NCBI RefSeq assembly: GCF_900090315.1
Contig: NZ_FMHZ01000002.1
Span: 5,550,501-5,614,500, forward strand
Direction of reading: 5' to 3'
Origin: Micromonospora citrea
GTDB lineage: Bacteria > Actinomycetota > Actinomycetes > Mycobacteriales > Micromonosporaceae
Length of the DNA: 64,000 nucleotides
In this document: one piece after another, positions 18,050 to 30,314 of the stretch
How the letters are laid out: the number at the start of each line of letters is the position of its first letter
How positions within the stretch are numbered: position 1 is the first letter of the stretch
Position numbers and translations under genes: made by a program
The notes under the pieces: model-generated
Database searches by the model: none
Told to the model about the DNA's origin: nothing
The model's input: the letters and a program-made list of their open reading frames with translations, nothing else

Positions 18050-18661
18050 ATGACGGATTGGCTGGCCCAGGTCGGAGAGCTTCCCACCACCCTGCTGATG
18101 GGGGTGCTCGGGGTGGTGATGCTCTTCGACGCCGTGCCGCTGCTCGGGGTGCTGGTCCCCGGCGACGTGGCGATCCTGGCCGCCGTGGGGGTCGGGGGGC
18201 CCCTCACCGGCGTCACCACCTTCGCCGTCGTGGTGGCCGGCTGCCTGTCCGGGTGGTCGCTGAGCTTCCTCGCCGGCCGCCGGTACGGGGAGCGGCTGCG
18301 ACGCAGCCGGATCGGCGGGTGGATCGGCGAGGAACGCTGGGCGGCGGCGGAGGGCATCCTGCAGCGCGGGGGTGGCCGGATGGTGCTGGTCGCGCCGTTC
18401 CTGCCGGTGTTCAACGCGCTGCTGCCGCTGGCGGCGGGCGGGCTGCGGATGTCGTACCGGCGCTTCCTGGCCTCGGCGGCGCTCGGCGCCGCGGCCTGGG
18501 CGGGTCTCTACCTGGCGCTGGGCAGCGCCTCGCGATCGCTGGCCGGGCTGCTTCCCGGCGAGTCCAGCCCGATGCTGGTCACCATGGCGGTCGGGCTGGT
18601 GCTGGCGGGGGTCGTGCTGATGGGCACGCGGCGCCGGCTGCGGGCGGTCACGGGGGCCTGA
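18050..18661 (+). CDS. DedA-family membrane protein
   Basis: A 203-residue polytopic protein with DedA/VTT signatures: GVLVPGDVAIL (about 36-46) and the conserved APFLPVFNALLPLAAG, here with Pro but without the usual FxR arginine. These proteins move lipids such as undecaprenyl phosphate or phosphatidylethanolamine across the membrane and support envelope homeostasis. It is the second DedA protein in the window; unlike the first it has no PAP2 extension. The start is set by the leaderless promoter. A 16-bp terminator follows. Confidence 0.8.
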   Translation: MTDWLAQVGELPTTLLMGVLGVVMLFDAVPLLGVLVPGDVAILAAVGVGGPLTGVTTFAVVVAGCLSGWSLSFLAGRRYGERLRRSRIGGWIGEERWAAAEGILQRGGGRMVLVAPFLPVFNALLPLAAGGLRMSYRRFLASAALGAAAWAGLYLALGSASRSLAGLLPGESSPMLVTMAVGLVLAGVVLMGTRRRLRAVTGA

Positions 18662-18678
18662 CCGCCGTCCACCGGGGG

Positions 18679-18713
18679 AGCGGGGCCGGGCGCGACACGC
18701 GCCCGGCCCCGCT
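18679..18713. terminator. Bidirectional terminator
   Basis: A perfect 16-bp inverted repeat (18679-18694 with 18698-18713) with loop ACA lies between the convergent DedA and metallo-beta-lactamase-fold genes. Confidence 0.9.
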
Positions 18714-18718
18714 GGTGC

Positions 18719-19372
18719 TCACCAGCCCCGGGCGCGCCACTGCGGCAGCGCCGGGCGCTCCGCGCCGAGCGTGCTGTCCTTGCCGTGGCCCGGATAGAAC
18801 CAGGTCTCGTCGGGCAACCTGTCGAAGAGCTTGCGCTCGACGTCGTCGATCAGCGCGGTGAAGCGCTCCGGGTCCTTGTCGGTGTTGCCGACCCCGCCGG
18901 GGAAGAGGCTGTCGCCGGTGAACAGGTGCGGCGTGCCGGCCGGGTCGCGGTAGAGCAGGGCGATCGAGCCCGGGGTGTGGCCCTTGATGTGGATGACCTC
19001 CAGCGCGCAGTCGCCCACCGGCACGGTGTCGCCGTCGGTCAGCGTCTCCGCCTCGATCGGCAGCCCCGCCGCGTCGTCGGCGTGCACCAGCGGCCGGGCG
19101 CCGGTCTTGGCGACCACCTCCTCCAGCGCCACCCAGTGGTCCATGTGCTGGTGGGTGGTGACCACCGTGGTCAGCCCGGCGTCGCCGACGAGGTCGAGCA
19201 GCCGGGGCGCCTCGTTCGCCGCGTCGATCAGCACCTGCTCGCCGGTGGACCGGCAGCGCAGCAGGTAGGCGTTGTTGTCCATCGGGCCCACCGACACCTT
19301 GGTGATGGTGAGCCCGTCGAGCTCACGTACGGCCGGCGCACCGCCGGGCGTGACGTCTCCGCTGTAGGTCAT
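18719..19372 (-). CDS. Metallo-beta-lactamase-fold hydrolase, glyoxalase II-like
   Basis: A 217-residue zinc hydrolase. The metal motif THQHMDHW (HxHxDH), a third His in GHTPGS, the bridging Asp in TGDSLF and the final His in PGHGKD are all present. Glyoxalase II-like enzymes cleave thioesters; in actinobacteria the thiol is often mycothiol, and the upstream neighbour is of the mycothiol-dependent isomerase family, so an S-acyl-mycothiol substrate is plausible. ATG 19372 gives the usual N-terminus; ATG 19390 would overlap the upstream gene by ten bases. Confidence 0.85.
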   Translation of the reverse strand: MTYSGDVTPGGAPAVRELDGLTITKVSVGPMDNNAYLLRCRSTGEQVLIDAANEAPRLLDLVGDAGLTTVVTTHQHMDHWVALEEVVAKTGARPLVHADDAAGLPIEAETLTDGDTVPVGDCALEVIHIKGHTPGSIALLYRDPAGTPHLFTGDSLFPGGVGNTDKDPERFTALIDDVERKLFDRLPDETWFYPGHGKDSTLGAERPALPQWRARGW

Positions 19373-19380
19373 GAGGTTGC

Positions 19381-20097
19381 CTATATCCATTCCGGTGGTT
19401 GCGGCAGCGGACCGTCCGGGGTGACGGTCAGCACGGTGCCGGGGCTGCGGCCGATCAGCCAGGCGGCGAGTTCGGGGGCGGAGCCGGTGACCGTGGGCGC
19501 GGCCGCCGGGTCGCCGACGACGACTTCGTGCCGGCTGCCGTCGAAGCGCAGCACCATCGGCGGCACGTCGGCGCGTGCGGCGAGACCGTCGGCGACCTCG
19601 TGCAGCAGCCGGTGGGCGAACGCCTCGGGCCAGTCGGCCGGCCGGTAGCCGGCGTCGAGGTCCACGTGGTGCACCTCGACCTCGCGCAGCCGGCCCCAGA
19701 CCAGCATGGTCGCCGGCCAGGGGCCGCGCCGCGTCTGGACCGTGGCCGCCCACGCCTCGACCGGCATCGCCGCGACCGCCTCGGTGAACCGGTCGGCCGA
19801 GCGGCGCAGGTCGTCGAGGTGCTCGTCGGGCGGCCGGGCGGCGCCGGCCTCGATCTCGGCGTCCCGGGCCTGCGCGGAGGCGTACATCGGGACCGGCTCG
19901 CCCGTGCGCGCGGCGGTGAGCAGGTTGACCATGGCGTCGGCGTTGCGGGCCAGGTGCGCCAGTACGTGCCCGCGGGTCCAGCCCGGCAGCAGCGACGCGG
20001 CGGCGACGCCCGCGTCGTCGAGGGCGGCGGCGGTCCGCAGCAGGCGGTCCGTGGCCGCGTCCACCTCGCCGGTGAGCAGAAGCGGATCAGTCGTCAC
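19381..20097 (-). CDS. Maleylpyruvate isomerase-family (mycothiol-dependent, DinB-like) protein
   Basis: A 238-residue DinB/MDMPI-fold protein. The N-terminal helix bundle has LPGWTRGHVLAHLARNAD, where the His residues are metal ligands, and a further EVEVHHVDL segment near 150. Family members use mycothiol as cofactor or leaving group; the actual substrate of this one is unknown. The GTG at 20097 is set by a TAGGGT box seven bases upstream (leaderless). It is followed at nine bases by the glyoxalase II-like gene, so the two share a transcript and possibly a thiol pathway. Confidence 0.75.
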   Translation of the reverse strand: MTTDPLLLTGEVDAATDRLLRTAAALDDAGVAAASLLPGWTRGHVLAHLARNADAMVNLLTAARTGEPVPMYASAQARDAEIEAGAARPPDEHLDDLRRSADRFTEAVAAMPVEAWAATVQTRRGPWPATMLVWGRLREVEVHHVDLDAGYRPADWPEAFAHRLLHEVADGLAARADVPPMVLRFDGSRHEVVVGDPAAAPTVTGSAPELAAWLIGRSPGTVLTVTPDGPLPQPPEWI

Positions 20098-20104
20098 GCC
20101 ACCG

Positions 20105-20110
20105 ACCCTA
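20105..20110 (-). promoter_or_regulatory. -10 box of a leaderless promoter for the isomerase-family gene
   Basis: TAGGGT on the minus strand followed by seven bases and the GTG at 20097; no ribosome binding site fits between. Confidence 0.6.
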
Positions 20111-20271
20111 TCCGCCGGCCGGCCGTCCGTCGCCGGGGAAATCGCTTTCGGCGCGTCGCCGCACGCCCTACCGTCGGCGTCGCAACGCGGCACCGGGAGG
20201 TCGGAAGGAGGTGGTGACGTTGCCGGTCCACGCACGCGTGCACCACCCGCTCCGACACCGATGAGGATGCC

Positions 20272-21324
20272 ATGACCATCGATCTGACCGCCCTCGGCTG
20301 GGACGCCGACCGGGCGGCACACGTACGACGACGCGGCGGCCGCCGCCCGGGCCGGGTGGCCCGGGTGGACCGGGGCGTCTGCACCGTGCTCTGCGCGGAC
20401 GGACCGGTCCGCGCCACCCTGGGCGGCGCGGTCCTGGCGGCCGCCGCCCGGGACCTGACCCGCCTGCCCTGTGCGGGTGACTGGGTGCTGCTCGGCGCCT
20501 GGCCGGACGGCAACGTGACAGTGGAGGCGGTGCTGCCGCGGCGCACCGCCCTGATCCGGCGGACCGCCGGCAAGGACGCCAGCGGCCAGGTGCTCGCCGC
20601 CAACCTCGACGCCGCCGCAGTGGTGGAGCCGGTGCACCCGGAGCCCGACACCGGGCGCATCGAGCGGCTGCTGTCGCTGGCGCACGACTCCGGCGCCCGG
20701 CCGCTGGTCGTGCTCACCAAGGCCGACCTGGCGGCCGACCCGGAGGCGGTGGCGCGCCAGCTCGCGGCCGTCGCGCCGGGGGTGCCGGTGCTGGCGGTCA
20801 GCGCCGAGCGGGGCACCGGGCTGGAGCCGCTGCGCGCCGAGGTGGCGCCGGGGCGCACGCTCGGCCTGCTCGGCCCGTCCGGCGCCGGCAAGTCCAGCCT
20901 GGTCAACGCGCTGGCCGGGGCGGCGGTGATGCCCACCCAGGCGATCCGGCGGGTCGACGGCAAGGGCCGGCACACCACCACGTGGCGGGCGCTGATCCCG
21001 GTGCCCGGCGGCGGCGCGGTGCTCGACACCCCGGGGGTACGCGCGGTCGGCCTGCTGGACGGCTCGGCGGGGCTGGACCGGGCGTTCGCCGACATCGCCG
21101 AACTGGCCGCCGGCTGCCGCTACGGCGACTGCGGGCACGACGGCGAGCCCGCCTGCGCGGTGCGCGAGGCGCTGGACAGCGGCGAGCTGCCGGTGCGCCG
21201 CTGGGAGAGCTGGCGGCGGTTGCAGCGGGAGCTGGCCCACGAGAGCGGGCGGCGGGAGACGCGGCTGGCCGCCGAGCGCCGCGGCGGCTGGCGTTCGGCC
21301 CGCCGTCGGGCCGCCCGCCCCTGA
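20272..21324 (+). CDS. rsgA: Small ribosomal subunit biogenesis GTPase RsgA
   Basis: A 350-residue circularly permuted GTPase that checks late 30S maturation. An OB-fold region comes first (about 25-95), then the permuted motifs: G4 TKAD (149-152), G1 GPSGAGKSS (201-209), G3 DTPG (252-255), and a C-terminal zinc site with Cys282, Cys287, His289 and Cys295. The length is normal. The ATG at 20272 is preceded by GAGGA at close range. It is a lone gene ended by a strong hairpin and unrelated in function to uvrA. Confidence 0.95.
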   Translation: MTIDLTALGWDADRAAHVRRRGGRRPGRVARVDRGVCTVLCADGPVRATLGGAVLAAAARDLTRLPCAGDWVLLGAWPDGNVTVEAVLPRRTALIRRTAGKDASGQVLAANLDAAAVVEPVHPEPDTGRIERLLSLAHDSGARPLVVLTKADLAADPEAVARQLAAVAPGVPVLAVSAERGTGLEPLRAEVAPGRTLGLLGPSGAGKSSLVNALAGAAVMPTQAIRRVDGKGRHTTTWRALIPVPGGGAVLDTPGVRAVGLLDGSAGLDRAFADIAELAAGCRYGDCGHDGEPACAVREALDSGELPVRRWESWRRLQRELAHESGRRETRLAAERRGGWRSARRRAARP

Positions 21325-21335
21325 CGGACGTGCGT

Positions 21336-21364
21336 GGCGGGGCCGGTCGACGACCGGCCCCGCC
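21336..21364 (+). terminator. Terminator of rsgA
   Basis: A 14-bp inverted repeat (21336-21349 with 21351-21364, GGCGGGGCCGGTCG arm) lies 12 bases past the rsgA stop codon, followed by a C-rich rather than U-rich tail. Confidence 0.85.
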
Positions 21365-21539
21365 CCCGTCTCCGGGTGCGGCCGACCGGGCTGAGCTGGG
21401 GGAATGTGCCGGCGGGGAAAAGTGTCGTACCTCAGGGCTAGAGTTGCCGGGGCGCCTTTCCTGCGCGCACACAACCGCTCAGACCAGCCTCGGAGCGGAC
21501 ATTTCCTCCTCATCTTCTTCACCCGGGAGTACACGGACA

Positions 21540-24479
<2,940 letters not shown>

Positions 24480-24629
24480 CCCGACGTGGCGCGCCCCGGA
24501 CGGGTCGTTCCCGCCCGTCCGGGCGCCCGGCGGTCGCCGATCGGGTGAACCGTCGGGCACAGTGATCCGTGTACCCGAGCATGGCCGCGGATCATGACTG
24601 GGCGGCGGCAGCCGAGAGAGAGGCGAGGC

Positions 24630-25112
24630 ATGAGTGACGAGCAGGAGCTGACCGGGCCGGCGACACAGACACGGCGCGCCCTCCTCACGGGCGCGGGCGC
24701 GGTCGGCGCGGCGGTGATCCTGGCCGCCTGCGGCAGCGACGACTCCGGCGGCGGCGCGGCCCCGACCAGCGGCGGCCCGGCCGTGCCCAGCACCGGCGAC
24801 GCCGGCGGCGGCGACCGCGAGGGCGCGCAGTCGCTGGCCCGCACCGCCGACATCCCGGTCGGCGGGGGCGCCGTCTACCCCGCCCAGGGCGTGGTGATCA
24901 CGCAGCCGACCGCCGGCCAGTTCAAGGCGTTCGACTCGATCTGCACCCACCAGGGCTGCCCCGTGACGAACGTCGACGGCGGCACCATCAACTGCACCTG
25001 CCACTTCAGCAAGTTCTCGATCGAGGACGGCTCGGTGAAGGGCGGCCCGGCCACCAAGCCCCTCCCGGCGAAGAACATCAAGGTCACGGGCGACCAGATC
25101 TCCCTGGCCTGA
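24630..25112 (+). CDS. Rieske [2Fe-2S] Tat-type lipoprotein
   Basis: A 160-residue exported Rieske protein. The N-terminus has a twin-arginine (TRRALLTG, about 14-21), a hydrophobic stretch and a lipobox LAAC (Cys34), then a Gly/Ser/Pro-rich linker to about 62. The cluster site is complete: Cys105-x-His107 and Cys122-x-x-His125, with Cys110 and Cys124 placed for the stabilising disulfide. It probably carries electrons outside the membrane; the partner is unknown, as no cytochrome bc gene is near. GAGGCGAGG precedes the ATG at 24630. Confidence 0.9.
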   Translation: MSDEQELTGPATQTRRALLTGAGAVGAAVILAACGSDDSGGGAAPTSGGPAVPSTGDAGGGDREGAQSLARTADIPVGGGAVYPAQGVVITQPTAGQFKAFDSICTHQGCPVTNVDGGTINCTCHFSKFSIEDGSVKGGPATKPLPAKNIKVTGDQISLA

Positions 25113-25165
25113 CCGGCATGGCGCGGTCGGCGACCCCCACCGGGTCGCCGGCTCCCGCGGCACCG

Positions 25166-25287
25166 GCGCCGGTCGGGGTCGTACCGTCTCGACACCGGCC
25201 GGGGCCCATCCGTCGCGGTGCCGACACCGGTCGGGGTCATTTCGTCGCGGTGCCGGCGCCGGTCGGGGTCATCCCGGCGTGTTCTCG
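25166..25287. repeat. Degenerate 32-bp tandem repeat
   Basis: Units starting at 25192, 25224 and 25256 share the core ACACCGGTCGGGGTCAT followed by GTCGCGGTGCCG; a shortened unit of 26 bases precedes at 25166. It fills the space between the convergent Rieske and MFS genes and reaches almost to the MFS stop codon at 25300. No clean terminator hairpin is seen, so the repeat may do this job. Confidence 0.7.
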
Positions 25288-25299
25288 CCGCCGGCCGGG

Positions 25300-26574
25300 T
25301 CATCGCGTCGGGGCGTCCGCGTCGGCCCGTGCCGGGGCGGCCCGCGAGGGCTCCCGGAGGGCGGCCGGCGGCAGGTGCCGCTCCAGCGCCAGCACCCCGG
25401 CCGCGCCGGCGGCGTTGAGCAGCGCCAGGGCCAGCCACGGCGCGGCGTCGTGAGCCTCGTACAGGGTGGCGAAGAACGCCGGCGCGACCAGCGAGGCGAC
25501 CGCGAAGGAGTACTGGAACGCCGCCAGGTAGCGACCACGGGCGGCGACCGGCGCGGCGGCGGCGGCCAGCGCGGCGGACGCCGGCGCGTGGACCAGTTCC
25601 GCCGCCGTGAACAGCAGCGTGGCCGCGGCCAGCAGCACGGCCACGGTGGCCAGCCGGCCCGGACCGACAGTCGCCATGGCCAGTCCCCAGGCCGCCCAGA
25701 GGACCGCCGCCGCCGCGATCGCGCGGGTGCGGCGGTGGCGCGGCAGGCGCGTGCCGACGGACGCGGACAGCAGGGCGACGAGGAACGCGTTGCCGGCGAG
25801 GACGGTCGAGGTCAGCCAGGCGGGCCCGCGCACGTCCGTGAGCATCACCGTGGGCAGCGCCAGGCCGAGCATCATGCTGCTCAGTGCGAAGACGGTGTTC
25901 AGGCCGGTCAGCGCCAGGAACGGTCGGTCGCGGGCCAGCGTGGCGTACCCGCCGCGCCGCAGGGCCACCGGCCGGTCGGTGGCCGCCGGGGTGCGCACGC
26001 ACGCGGCGATGAGCACCGCGGCGAGGGCGAAGCAGGCCGCCGCCGCATACGCCACCGCCCGGTAGGTGCCGGCCCGCCCGTCGGCGACCACCACGCCGGT
26101 GACGAGGCCCCCCGCCGCCAGTCCGGCGGTACGCGCGCCGTTACTGACCGCGTACCAGGTGTCCCGGGTCCAGGCGCCGGGGCTGCTGTCGGCGTAGTCG
26201 GCGACGGCGGTGAAGACCGTGGACCAGAAGAACCGCACGCCGACGGCGACCAGCGCCGCCGCGACGAAGACCCCGACCGGGCCCCGCACCCAGGCGTACG
26301 CCAGATAGCCGGCGGCCTGGAGCAGTTGCGCGGCGACGACCACCGGCAGGGCGCCCACCCGGTCCGCCAGCGCGCCGGCCCACAGCGGCACCGGGAGCGT
26401 GAGCACGGTCGCGGCGCTGAGCAGCACGCCGAGCAGCGACAGGGGCACGTCGGTCAGCCGCAGGAAGTAGACAAGCGACAGCGGCAGGAACAGCCCGTTG
26501 CCGACGGAGTCGACGGTGAGCGCCGCCACGAGGACGGCGCCCCCTCGACCACGTTCCGCGACGTCCGCCCCCAT
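25300..26574 (-). CDS. MFS transporter
   Basis: A 424-residue protein with about 12 hydrophobic segments and the MFS loop motif GALADRVGALPVV after the second segment. Closest in general form to drug/metabolite exporters of the MFS_1 type; the substrate is unknown. AGGGGAG lies ten bases before the ATG at 26574, and a possible TAGCAT -10 box (26614-26619, minus strand) is further up. It sits between uvrA-Rieske and uvrC on the opposite strand and is not functionally linked to them by anything visible. Confidence 0.85.
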   Translation of the reverse strand: MGADVAERGRGGAVLVAALTVDSVGNGLFLPLSLVYFLRLTDVPLSLLGVLLSAATVLTLPVPLWAGALADRVGALPVVVAAQLLQAAGYLAYAWVRGPVGVFVAAALVAVGVRFFWSTVFTAVADYADSSPGAWTRDTWYAVSNGARTAGLAAGGLVTGVVVADGRAGTYRAVAYAAAACFALAAVLIAACVRTPAATDRPVALRRGGYATLARDRPFLALTGLNTVFALSSMMLGLALPTVMLTDVRGPAWLTSTVLAGNAFLVALLSASVGTRLPRHRRTRAIAAAAVLWAAWGLAMATVGPGRLATVAVLLAAATLLFTAAELVHAPASAALAAAAAPVAARGRYLAAFQYSFAVASLVAPAFFATLYEAHDAAPWLALALLNAAGAAGVLALERHLPPAALREPSRAAPARADADAPTR

Positions 26575-26709
26575 CCGCCCGTGCTCCCCTCGCGTCTGGT
26601 CCGTCAGGGGCGGATGCTAGCCGGGAGCGTTCCCGGCGGCACCGGATTAACCCCGGGTCGGCGGGCGGGCGCGGGACGCGGGGTTCCGGGGGCTGTCGGG
26701 GGTGCGGAC

Positions 26710-26715
26710 TACGCT
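26710..26715 (+). promoter_or_regulatory. -10 box of a leaderless promoter for uvrC
   Basis: TACGCT followed by seven bases and the GTG at 26723; no ribosome binding site lies between. Confidence 0.55.
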
Positions 26716-26722
26716 TGCTGGC

Positions 26723-28702
26723 GTGGCTGACCCCTCGACCTACCGTCCCGCACCCGGCACCATCCCGGAGTCGCCGGGGGTCTACCGCTTCCGCGACGGC
26801 ACCGGCCGGGTGATCTACGTCGGCAAGGCGAAGAACCTGCGCAGCCGGCTCAACTCCTACTTCGCCGACCTGTGGGGCCTGCACCAGCGCACCCAGCAGA
26901 TGGTCACCACCGCCGAGTCGGTCGACTGGGTCACCGTCGGCACCGAGGTCGAGGCGCTCCAGCTCGAATACACCTGGATCAAGCAGTACGACCCGCGCTT
27001 CAACGTCCGCTACCGCGACGACAAGTCCTACCCCTACCTGGCGGTGACCCTCGACGAGGAGTTCCCGCGCCTGCAGGTGATGCGGGGCGCCAAGCGCAAG
27101 GGGGTGCGCTACTTCGGGCCCTACTCGCACGCCTGGGCGATCCGCGAGACGCTCGACCTGCTGCTGCGCGTCTTCCCGGCGCGCACCTGCTCGGCCGGGG
27201 TGTTCAAGCGTGCCGGCCAGGTCGGCCGGCCCTGCCTGCTGGGCTACATCGGCAAGTGCTCGGCGCCCTGCGTGGGCAGCGTCACCCCCGAGCGGCACCG
27301 CGAGATCGTCGACGGCTTCTGCGAGTTCATGGCCGGCCGCACCGACACCATGGTCCGCAAGCTGGAACGGGAGATGACCGACGCCAGCGAGCAGCTGGAG
27401 TTCGAGCGGGCCGCCCGGCTGCGCGACGACATCGCCGCCCTGCGTCGGGCGATGGAGAAGCAGACCGTGGTGCTCGGCGACGGCACCGACGCGGACGTGG
27501 TGGCGTTCGCCGACGACCCCCTGGAGGCGGCCGTCCAGGTGTTCCACGTGCGCGACGGCCGGGTCCGGGGCCAGCGCGGCTGGGTGGTGGAGAAGACCGA
27601 GGACCTGACCACGGGCGACCTGGTGCACCACTTCTGCACCCAGGTCTACGGCGGCGAGCAGGGCGAGGCCGACGTGCCGCGCGAGCTGCTCGTGCCGGAG
27701 CTGCCCGCCGACGCGGCCGCGCTGGCCGACTGGCTCTCCGGCCGCCGGGGCAGCCGGGTCTCCCTGCGGGTGCCGCAGCGCGGCGACAAGCGGTCGCTGC
27801 TGGAGACGGTCGAACGCAACGCCAGGGACGCCCTCGCCCGGCACAAGCTGCGCCGCGCCGGCGACCTGACCACCCGTGGCAAGGCCCTCGACGAGATCAG
27901 CGAGGCCCTCGACATGCGCACGTCGCCGCTGCGCATCGAGTGCTTCGACATCTCGCAGATGCAGGGCACCGACGTGGTCGCGAGCATGGTCGTCTTCGAG
28001 GACGGGCTGCCCCGCAAGAGCGAATACCGGCGCTTCATCATCCGTGGCGCCACCGACGACCTCTCGGCCATGTCCGAGGTGCTGCGCCGTCGCTTCGCCC
28101 GCTACCTCGACGCGCGGGCCGAGACCGGGGAGGCGGGCGTCGAGCCGGCCGACGACCCCGACGCCCCGGCCGGCCAGGCCGGGGCCGACGAGCCCCGGGT
28201 CGGCGCCCTGATCGACCCGACCACCGGCCGCCCGCGCAAGTTCGCGTACCCCCCGCAGCTGGTGGTGGTCGACGGCGGCGCGCCGCAGGTCGCGGCGGCG
28301 GCCCAGGCCCTCGCGGAGCTGGGCGTCGACGACGTGGCGCTGTGCGGCCTGGCCAAGCGGCTGGAGGAGGTCTGGCTGCCCGACGACGAGTTCCCGGTCA
28401 TCCTGCCGCGCACCTCGGAGGGGCTCTACCTGCTGCAACGGGTCCGCGACGAGGCGCACCGCTTCGCCATCACCTTCCACCGGCAGCGGCGCTCCAAGCG
28501 GATGACGGAGTCGGCGCTGGACAGGGTGCCGGGCCTGGGGGAGGTGCGGCGCAAGGCGCTGCTGCGCCATTTCGGCTCGCTCAAGCGCCTCTCCGCCGCC
28601 ACCGTCGAAGAGATCACCGAGGTGCCCGGCGTGGGCCGGCGCACCGCCGAGGCGATCCTCGCCGCCCTGGACGAAGGCGCCCAGCGCGCCCCCGACGCCT
28701 GA
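26723..28702 (+). CDS. uvrC: UvrABC excinuclease subunit C
   Basis: A 659-residue dual-incision nuclease. It has the GIY-YIG domain ([20 protein letters not shown], about 18-37), a UVR UvrB-binding motif ([18 protein letters not shown], about 224-241), the RNase H-like domain with [10 protein letters not shown], and C-terminal helix-hairpin-helix repeats ([18 protein letters not shown]). Four Cys residues near 160-190 fit the Fe-S site reported in UvrC proteins. An Asp/Ala/Pro-rich insert of about 35 residues splits the nuclease domain near 475. GTG 26723 is set by the leaderless promoter; an in-frame GTG at 26702 lies upstream of the -10 box. Confidence 0.96.
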   Translation: MADPSTYRPAPGTIPESPGVYRFRDGTGRVIYVGKAKNLRSRLNSYFADLWGLHQRTQQMVTTAESVDWVTVGTEVEALQLEYTWIKQYDPRFNVRYRDDKSYPYLAVTLDEEFPRLQVMRGAKRKGVRYFGPYSHAWAIRETLDLLLRVFPARTCSAGVFKRAGQVGRPCLLGYIGKCSAPCVGSVTPERHREIVDGFCEFMAGRTDTMVRKLEREMTDASEQLEFERAARLRDDIAALRRAMEKQTVVLGDGTDADVVAFADDPLEAAVQVFHVRDGRVRGQRGWVVEKTEDLTTGDLVHHFCTQVYGGEQGEADVPRELLVPELPADAAALADWLSGRRGSRVSLRVPQRGDKRSLLETVERNARDALARHKLRRAGDLTTRGKALDEISEALDMRTSPLRIECFDISQMQGTDVVASMVVFEDGLPRKSEYRRFIIRGATDDLSAMSEVLRRRFARYLDARAETGEAGVEPADDPDAPAGQAGADEPRVGALIDPTTGRPRKFAYPPQLVVVDGGAPQVAAAAQALAELGVDDVALCGLAKRLEEVWLPDDEFPVILPRTSEGLYLLQRVRDEAHRFAITFHRQRRSKRMTESALDRVPGLGEVRRKALLRHFGSLKRLSAATVEEITEVPGVGRRTAEAILAALDEGAQRAPDA

Positions 28703-29078
28703 CCCGCCGCCGGGTTCTCCACGAGCCTGCCCGCTTCGGGGCGTTCCTGTTCGGCAACCGCGAATGGCGGCGGTGAACGAGCCGTATGCCGAATACGAGC
28801 GTCGCCTCCGCCGCCGGACCGCTCGGGGCGCTGTTCCTGCGAGGTATCCGGTTCGTGTCGAAAATGCGAGTCGATTCACGTCTTCGCATCGTGCTCGGGC
28901 GGGCCGAAGCAAACTCGGGCGAGGCCAAAGTAAAAGCAGGGATACCGCTCCCTGCCACTGTCAACATATATCGCACCCCGGGTCTTGCGGCAAGGCCCAG
29001 ATGCTGGCGCAGAATCAGCGGCCGGAAGTCGGAAGGCACGGATTCGGAAGCACATTGCTGCGGAGACGGGAGTCGGGC
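28703..29078 (+). other. Lower-GC spacer upstream of the glycosyltransferase gene
   Basis: This 376-base stretch is clearly less GC-rich than its surroundings, with AT-rich words such as AACATATATCG near 28970. The open frames over it lack ribosome binding sites and family likeness. It probably holds the promoter of the glycosyltransferase gene and may mark the edge of an acquired segment. No terminator hairpin for uvrC was found. Confidence 0.45.
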
Positions 29079-30314
29079 GTGCGGATTCTGTTGACGGCAT
29101 GGGGGTCGCGCGGAGATGTGGAGCCGCTGGTGGGGCTGGCGGTGGAATTGCGGAAACTCGGCGCGCAGGTGCGGGTGTGCGCGCCGCCGGACGAGGAGTT
29201 CCGGGCGCTACTGGCGCGGGTCGACGTGCCGTTGCTGCCGTTGGGCCCGACGGTGCGTTCGGTGGTCGCCGGAACGAAGCCGCCCACGGCGGAGGACGCG
29301 TTCCGGCTCGCTCCCGCGCTTGTCGCCGCGCGGTTCGACACGCTCGCCGGAGCCGCCGAGGGAAGTGACGTGCTGCTGGCGACCGGCCTGATGCCGGCGG
29401 GTGCCAGGGACGTGGCCGAGAAACTCGGCATCCGCTACGTGTACGCGTGCTTCCACATCCTCGGGCTGCCGTCGCGGCATTTTCCCCCGGGGGCACGGCC
29501 GGGCAGGCAGTCCCCGGCGGACGAGTCGGACAATCGAGTGCTGTGGGAGCAGGACGCCCAGCGGGTGAACGCGTTGTACGGCGAGGCGCTCAACCGCCAT
29601 CGAGCGGCGATCGGCCTGCCGCCGGTGGAGAACGTCCGCGATCACGTCTTCACCGGCCGGCCGTGGCTGGCGGCGGACGCGACGCTGTGCCCGTCGCGGG
29701 GGCTGACGGATCTCGATGTCCGACAGACCGGGCCGTGGCTCCTGCCGGACGACCGTCCGCTCCCGGAAGGGCTGGAGGCGTTCCTGGACGCCGGTCCCGC
29801 GCCGGTGTACGTGGGCTTCGGCAGCATGGCGGCGCACGCCCCGGAGGGCATCGCCCGGGTGGCCGTGGAAGCGTGCCGCGCGCACGGCCGTCGCCTGGTC
29901 CTCGGCCGTGGCTGGGCGGACCTGGCGGCGGTCGACGACGCCGATGACTGCTTCGTCGTCGGTGAGGTCAACCAGCAGGCGCTGTTTCGTCGGGTGGCCG
30001 CCGTCGTGCACCACGGGGGTGCGGGCACCACGACGACGGCGGCCCTGGCCGGCGCGCCCCAGGTGGTGGTGCCCCGGATCGCGGACCAGCCGCACTGGGC
30101 GGCCCGAGTGGCGGAGCTGGGCCTCGGCCGGGCGCACGACGACTCGACGCCCACCGTCGACTCTCTCTCCGCCGCGCTCGACGGTGCCCTGACCGCCGAG
30201 ATCCGGGCCCGAGCGACGGCCGTGGCCGCTCTGATCCGGACCGACGGTGCGGCGGTGGCCGCAAGAACGCTCCTCGACGGCCTCGACCCGGAAGGGTCGC
30301 CTGGATCGGCGTGA
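29079..30314 (+). CDS. GT1-family glycosyltransferase (vancomycin GtfB / macrolide type)
   Basis: A 411-residue GT-B-fold glycosyltransferase. The N-terminal acceptor domain opens with LLTAWGSRGDVEPLVGLA (about 4-21); the C-terminal nucleotide-sugar-binding signature HHGGAGTTTTAALAGAP is near 315, followed by the P-x-x-x-D-Q motif PRIADQPHW. Length and motifs match enzymes that decorate glycopeptides, macrolides or sterols. The GTG at 29079 follows GGGAG; the open frame continues 315 bases upstream but is not supported. It stands alone between uvrC and recQ with no sugar-biosynthesis partner, so its acceptor is unknown. Confidence 0.9.
   Translation: MRILLTAWGSRGDVEPLVGLAVELRKLGAQVRVCAPPDEEFRALLARVDVPLLPLGPTVRSVVAGTKPPTAEDAFRLAPALVAARFDTLAGAAEGSDVLLATGLMPAGARDVAEKLGIRYVYACFHILGLPSRHFPPGARPGRQSPADESDNRVLWEQDAQRVNALYGEALNRHRAAIGLPPVENVRDHVFTGRPWLAADATLCPSRGLTDLDVRQTGPWLLPDDRPLPEGLEAFLDAGPAPVYVGFGSMAAHAPEGIARVAVEACRAHGRRLVLGRGWADLAAVDDADDCFVVGEVNQQALFRRVAAVVHHGGAGTTTTAALAGAPQVVVPRIADQPHWAARVAELGLGRAHDDSTPTVDSLSAALDGALTAEIRARATAVAALIRTDGAAVAARTLLDGLDPEGSPGSA

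Noticed and set aside
20982..21539. Upstream extension of the uvrA frame
   Set aside because: It runs through rsgA in another frame and through its terminator; the normal UvrA start is GTG 21540.
25113..25310. CRISPR-like array at the 32-bp repeats
   Set aside because: The units are directly adjacent with no unique spacers, and no cas genes are near.
28764..29078. Extended start of the glycosyltransferase at 28764
   Set aside because: The translated segment has no family likeness or ribosome site; GT1 enzymes start as from 29079.
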